From Bryum argenteum (lineage: Eukaryota > Streptophyta > Bryopsida > Bryales > Bryaceae), in assembly GCA_037043015.1 (NCBI GenBank), contig CM073328.1, positions 6,125,409 to 6,189,408 on the forward strand: a stretch of 64,000 nt of DNA, written 5' to 3'. Shown piece by piece: positions 59,533-64,000 of the stretch. The notes under the pieces were generated by a model. That model was not told the DNA's origin. It was given only the letters and a program-made list of their open reading frames with translations, and did no database searches. Both the position numbers and the translations under genes were made by a program. Each line of letters begins with the position of its first letter. Position 1 is the stretch's first letter.

Positions 59533-60170
59533 TATACAATAAATGAGAACATTACTTATGGTGAACTTGTTAGTAAAGTGAGTAATTTCTAACATTTCTA
59601 ATATTTGACAAGTGTCCTCATCTCACATTCCGTAACAATACCTACATAGTAACATACATAATTTGATTTCTTCCGTGTAAAAAATAAATGGTTTGAATCA
59701 TTTACCTCTCCCACAATTGAAATTGTTACTCTTCAAATTATTGAGAAAGCCACACAACTTTTAATGCATTCAATCCTTTTGCAATCACTTACACAAGTGA
59801 CACTTTCCATGAGAGTGGTTGATCGACAACCACCAATTTGACACTTTCTATTGAAAGAAATAGATCAACGTTTCTCGTACAAACATGTTCCCTTAAACAA
59901 ATCCACACTCTTGCTACTTTTTTAACAACAATATTGCACTAGTACAATAGAGGAAGCATTTTTAACCGCAGCTCCCGAGGCAAATATTTGAAAAGTGAGC
60001 AAGTCACAAACTGATGTTCAACGAGATTTGGACGTTGTTGCCCTTGTCATCGAGGAGTATCCCATCAATGGATTGAAAATGGAAGACGTTGCCATTGAAA
60101 AGACTAAGAAGATGATAGATTCTAAAGTAGAATGTGAGTATGGAGATGGGAATTAATTTAGATTGTAGAG
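59533..60170. repeat. End of the shared block in unit 3
   Basis: It matches 23105-23730 and 41420-42050, including a copy of the INEYPIDG-type fragment (about 60020-60120) with further decay. This is the last sequence shared with the other units. Confidence 0.6.
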
Positions 60171-62640
60171 TATAAGGGCCAATTTACACTACAGTGGAGA
60201 AGGCCTCCGGTCGGTCAAGAGTGCTTGACCAAGACACGGTTATATGAGGCAAATGGTGGACGTGCCGGAGAAGAATTAATGGCAACAAAAAATTTCTTAA
60301 GGAGTCTTGACCGGTTGTAGTCTAAACACCTAAAAAAGAAGTTTAGCGGTGGTGTCCATCGGAGAAGTCCACCGGTGAAGAGAAGCTCACCAAATTGTGA
60401 CACTATTATAATAAAGAAAACCATATTCCCTACATGGATATTGTATAAAAAAAAATCAACAAAAATTTGTTCATGAAGAATTATAATCTGTATATATATA
60501 CTTTCATTAAACCTCCAATCAATATGCCTATGTACCACATTGTGCTATAGAATGATAATTTTCTTTGTAGATTTTCATTTTAAAATGAACATTCTATGGT
60601 GTTCAACCTTATGCAAAGAAATTGGAAATCTCCAAATGTATTGTCAAATTTGACTCATTTATGAAATAATTGTTTCCTTGGCTGGTGGAAATGAAGGCAT
60701 GTACCAATATAATGTTCAAAAATTAGAAAAATAATAATGTTCAAAAAATAAATATCAATAACAACATAAATTCCATTACACTACAAATCGAATTATTTAC
60801 CAAACCATGCAATGAAATAACAATTGTTTCTGGTACACAATTGTTTATGTTCGTGTTCTCATCAAGGTGGTGAGTTTTTACAAGTTCCCAAAGATAGACA
60901 AGAAAGAATGACAATATGGAAACAATGTCATTTATTTTGGGTGATATTATCAAGGTGTGCTGAAAACAAGTGTGACATCAACATGGTAAGAGTGTACTCC
61001 CATGCTCTATTGGATATAAGGTAGCTTCCTCAAAAGTGGAGCAATTCCAAGAATGGCCCCTTGGTGTGAATTTTGCAATAAGTACATGATAACTTTCAAG
61101 GTTGTACTCACTAAAAACATTATAGACTGCGCCATTCAAGAAACACTTACAACTCCAACTTCAAAAATTCATAACAAATTATTAAAGAGACAAAAAATGA
61201 TGATTTTAATATATCTAACCTTCCACTTACTTTGTCCACGCACAAAAAACCACTTACATAGTTAACCCCTAAACACGCCGAATGTAGAAAGACGACATTT
61301 TAGATGAAATGCACAAACTTTGAAAGCCATAGCTTCCTCCACCAAGGCCCATTTTGAATGATATCTTTCGGGTTAGGTTCCAATCAAGTCTAGTTTGTGT
61401 GTAAAAATTGCAAACCTATACAAGAAAGTATGAATTTATAGGAAGCATTTTAGTGAAGGCAACTCTTGTTTTTGGGTTTTCAAAAATGGGGCATGTTTTA
61501 TCATTGCAAGCCATTCATGTGAAATGCAATCTACTTTTCATGATTTTTATTTTTTATTTTTTATTCTTTAGTTTTATTTTTATTTTTTATACATGAGTTA
61601 GTTCGTAAGATGAAAACCTACAACTTTTGTGGATGGTAATTTTTTAATTTGAATAAGTTAGATATTGGATTTTCAATGATGTTTCTATATTGAAAAAATT
61701 AAAAATTTGCATGGTTTTTGAGAATTTGTTTCTCATTCATCCACCATTAGTTTTCAATTTTGTTTGTTGGTCCGACTCTAATTTGAGTCTAGTCATAATG
61801 ATAGAAACCTTAACTTCATCCAAGTTGTGAGCAAGACATGACATGCAATTTAGTGCAAGGAGTCTACTTTTAAACTGTCTTCTTTTCCTTCACAACAATT
61901 TTCACCATTGCAAGGCCATTATTCGAGCCAAGAATTTTTTTTCGATGAATTTTTTTAGGCACAACTCTAATTAAGATGATGGTGAACGAACATCGTCCCA
62001 GTTGGTTAATTTTACATTTCAATAGGTTACAGTTGGTAGCTTTTCTACCTCAAAGTGAAAATGCTGAAATTCTCAAATCTTTTATGAGTACTAATACGTT
62101 ATGATCTTGCCATTTATTGCTTAAAATTTGACCCACATGGCTTACAATAAGTCTATCACAAGATTGTACGGTTGAGATCAGAATAACTTACCATACATGA
62201 CACTTTTAGGCTGGGGTTACAAAGTTCCCACATTGAAATTTGAACCATTAGAGGCACTTTCTTGTCTCGCCTCCTCTAACGACCAAACTTCGTCTCCTCC
62301 AGGAGTCCCTCTGTTTTTGCTTGACTATACGGCACGTGGTGGGTGAAAGTAAAAGAAGAAGTCGTTTATTCGCATTAAGGACTGTGGGGGCAGTGAAAAC
62401 AGCAAACTTTCTGGGTTCTCACGCTCGATGCTGCGTCGCTGATCCTCGCTGATGATGCGGTAACGTGCAAAATCACGTTAGAATCACGAGGGAGTAAGAT
62501 CCATCGTGATTCCCTGCGCAGGATATTCCCATCAGACCATCAGCCAGCAGACCGAATCAAACGTTTCATTGCCCACCCACAACAACCGCCGCAACAACAA
62601 CATCAAACTTTACTTACCATCCCGAGGCTTCCAACAAAAA
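60171..62640. other. Intergenic DNA between the TNL array and the phosphatase gene
   Basis: AT-rich with no credible gene. From about 61260 to 62210 it is an older, well-diverged copy of the dispersed block seen at 10160-11150 (for example agtatgaatttataggaagc against agtatgaatttatggcaagc). From about 62220 composition becomes more GC-rich, and this stretch probably includes the promoter and 5' UTR of the next gene. No specific promoter box can be supported. Confidence 0.5.
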
Positions 62641-62845
62641 GGCATCCTCATCTGACAGGTTGCCAGACAGACAGATCATTCAGTTGCCGGCTTCTCTCTC
62701 TCCGGCCGGACCCACAACAACCCCTGCTTGCTACTATTTCAATGCTGCGATCCGTCACCGCTTGTTTCAGTTTGAACAACTTTGGAGGTGTTGGACTTGC
62801 GTGAGGGATGTGGGTCGAGGGCCAGGGTTTTACGAGAGAGATTTC

Positions 62846-63124
62846 ATGGACGCGCGACGCGTCACTCGATACTCGGTCCAGCAACAGCAGCAGCAACAAC
62901 AACAGCAGGAGAAGGAGAAGGTGAATGAGAACGAGGAGGCGAGTGGAGCGGACGAGCTGCAAGTGGCGAGTGTGAAGTGGCCGGAAAATGGTGTTATCAC
63001 TTTGGAATGGGTTCGGGAGCTTGGCAAGACGCTTGATTTCGCATCGCGGAATCTGCTTCCCACTCAGCTTCCCCTTGTGCTCCCTGTCCCCGTGATCGAC
63101 TCGCTCTTGCTCGCAGCTCACAAG
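62846..63124 (+). CDS. PP7: First coding exon of a Ser/Thr protein phosphatase 7-like gene (partial)
   Basis: The first in-frame ATG (62846) opens a 93-codon exon that ends at AAG before gttagt, a good 5' splice site (63125). After a Gln tract (about 10 Q) and an acidic linker come WPENGVITLEWV, ASRNLLPTQLPLVLPVPV and DSLLLAAHK. From memory this matches the N-terminal region preceding the catalytic domain of plant PP7 (LEWVR-L, LP-VLPV-V-DSL). PP7 is a nuclear, plant-specific PPP-family phosphatase linked in Arabidopsis to light and heat signalling. The catalytic domain (GDIHG, GDYVDRG, GNHE) would lie beyond the window. The frame is open further upstream without a Met, so 5' UTR is likely there. 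The Gln tract probably varies in length. Confidence 0.7.
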
Positions 63125-64000
63125 GTTAGTCATCCGCATTCGCTCCTGCTCGGAATTAGGGTTTACAGACTGCAATCTCGTTTCGTTTTTTTTCCCCCCC
63201 GAGGGTGAGATGCGATTCTCGCATGAATTTAGGGTTTTTATGGCGAATTTTTTTTCTGCAATCACATGTTTGAAGCTTAAGATTATACCTTCATCGCCAG
63301 TTCCGTGTTTGGTTCTTCAAATCAAGTTCGTTTCTTAAGAAATCTTTAAGCATTGTCTACTTGAAGAAGCTTCAGATGATCATTTCTACTTCCGACAAAA
63401 CGCTCGTCATCGGTTACAAATCGAGGGGTTTATATTTCGTAAAAATGAAGCTCGTTTGGAGTTTCAAATGAGATAGTTTCGTCTTTCGACGGTTGCAAAT
63501 TGAGATCTGTCGTCGATTACGATTCTCCAGTCGATTTAGGGTTGCGTAACATGTTTTCAAGCAACTAAAACTGACATGTTAAAAGCGTTCAACATTGAAT
63601 CAATTCTGCTAAATTGTTTGTCTCGTGAGAAATCTTTGATCAAGTTAGCGCATCGTCTACTTCTGATGCTTTAAAAGAGACGCACGTCATCTGGTGCAGA
63701 TTGCAAGATCATCTTTCATCAGAAAGCGGGCTAATCTGTACTTTTGATTGAGCCAGTTTCGTTGTTCGAGGGTTTGTAGATTGTTTCAGCATAGAGTTGC
63801 ATATCAGCCTGCAATCACATGTTCGGAGCTCAAGAACAAGCCTTCTTCATCATTTCCGTGTGTGTAGCTTCAAATCAATTTCGCCAATGGTTGGAGCAAT
63901 CGAGCTCCTCGTGATACTTTAGAACAAGCACTGCCCATTGATCTTCTAGCTTGTATATCTCGATTACGAACTCTGTTAGGTTATATAGTTCTGTTTATGA
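63125..64000 (+). other. Intron 1 of the PP7-like gene, running off the window
   Basis: After the gttagt donor no frame continues the phosphatase sequence, and no stretch resembling the expected next exon (LHKEPNCV then GDIHG) is present before 64000. The sequence is T-rich with repeated short motifs around cgatt and agttt, as in long first introns of plants. Confidence 0.55.

Larger units (their letters stand above)
45933..60170. repeat. Segmental repeat unit 3
   Basis: This is the third direct repeat, about 14.2 kb. It carries the intact TNL3, a tandemly duplicated kinase-fossil tract, the shared AT-rich blocks and a private 1.57-kb insertion at 57958-59532. Similarity to the other units fades at about 60170, shortly after the run ending aatgtgagtatggagatggg. 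That point is taken as the right end of the array. Confidence 0.75.

Noticed and set aside
1-64000. CRISPR arrays, rRNA or tRNA genes, and retroviral or LTR elements
   Set aside because: No regularly spaced short repeats with unique spacers, no recognisable rRNA or tRNA sequence, and no reverse transcriptase, integrase or long terminal repeats were noticed in any frame. A dedicated search was not possible.

Overview
The window looks like nuclear DNA of a land plant, most likely a moss or other bryophyte. The reasons are the style of its TIR-NBS-LRR (TNL) immune receptor genes (an SKWPM-x-EL type TIR and four exons with phase-0 introns), AT-rich intergenic DNA full of small transposons, and an inserted piece of plant mitochondrial nad4. 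The species call is inference.

The dominant structure is an array of three direct segmental repeats, each with a minus-strand TNL gene. Unit 1 runs from before base 1 to about 30.0 kb, unit 2 from about 30.0 to 45.93 kb, and unit 3 from about 45.93 to 60.17 kb. The same blocks recur in the same order: an AT-rich leader; a conserved tract downstream of the TNL; the TNL gene; a degraded tract upstream of it with a protein-kinase catalytic-loop fossil; and AT-rich dispersed-repeat blocks. TNL2 (32817-36699) and TNL3 (48007-52016) read through whole when spliced. TNL1 (1927-5811) has a nonsense codon in its LRR exon. Older TNL remnants lie at about 26.3-27.3 kb and 43.3-45.3 kb, so the locus shows birth and death of receptor genes.

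The units differ by lineage-specific insertions, and the sister units act as empty sites. Unit 1 holds an 11.7-kb DNA transposon (about 11254-22965; 20-bp perfect core in its inverted repeats; GTA target duplication). Its left half carries a degraded transposase-like gene resembling DUF7869 proteins, and its right half a divergent gene I cannot identify. Unit 1 also has a 935-bp foldback Tc1/mariner-like element (8977-9911), a 312-bp Mutator-like MITE with a 9-bp target duplication (26579-26890), and a nuclear mitochondrial insertion of nad4 (about 25888-26104). Unit 2 has a 258-bp MITE (39897-40154), a 249-bp Helitron-like element (41170-41418) and a 623-bp inverted-repeat insertion (43607-44229). 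Unit 3 has a Helitron-like insertion start with purine-rich repeats (57958-59532) and a 1.8-kb tandem duplication upstream of its TNL.

After unit 3, about 2.5 kb of repeat-derived DNA leads to the first coding exon (62846-63124, plus strand) of an unrelated gene. It resembles the N-terminus of plant Ser/Thr protein phosphatase 7 and continues past the window. No rRNA, tRNA, CRISPR array or retroviral-type element was recognised.
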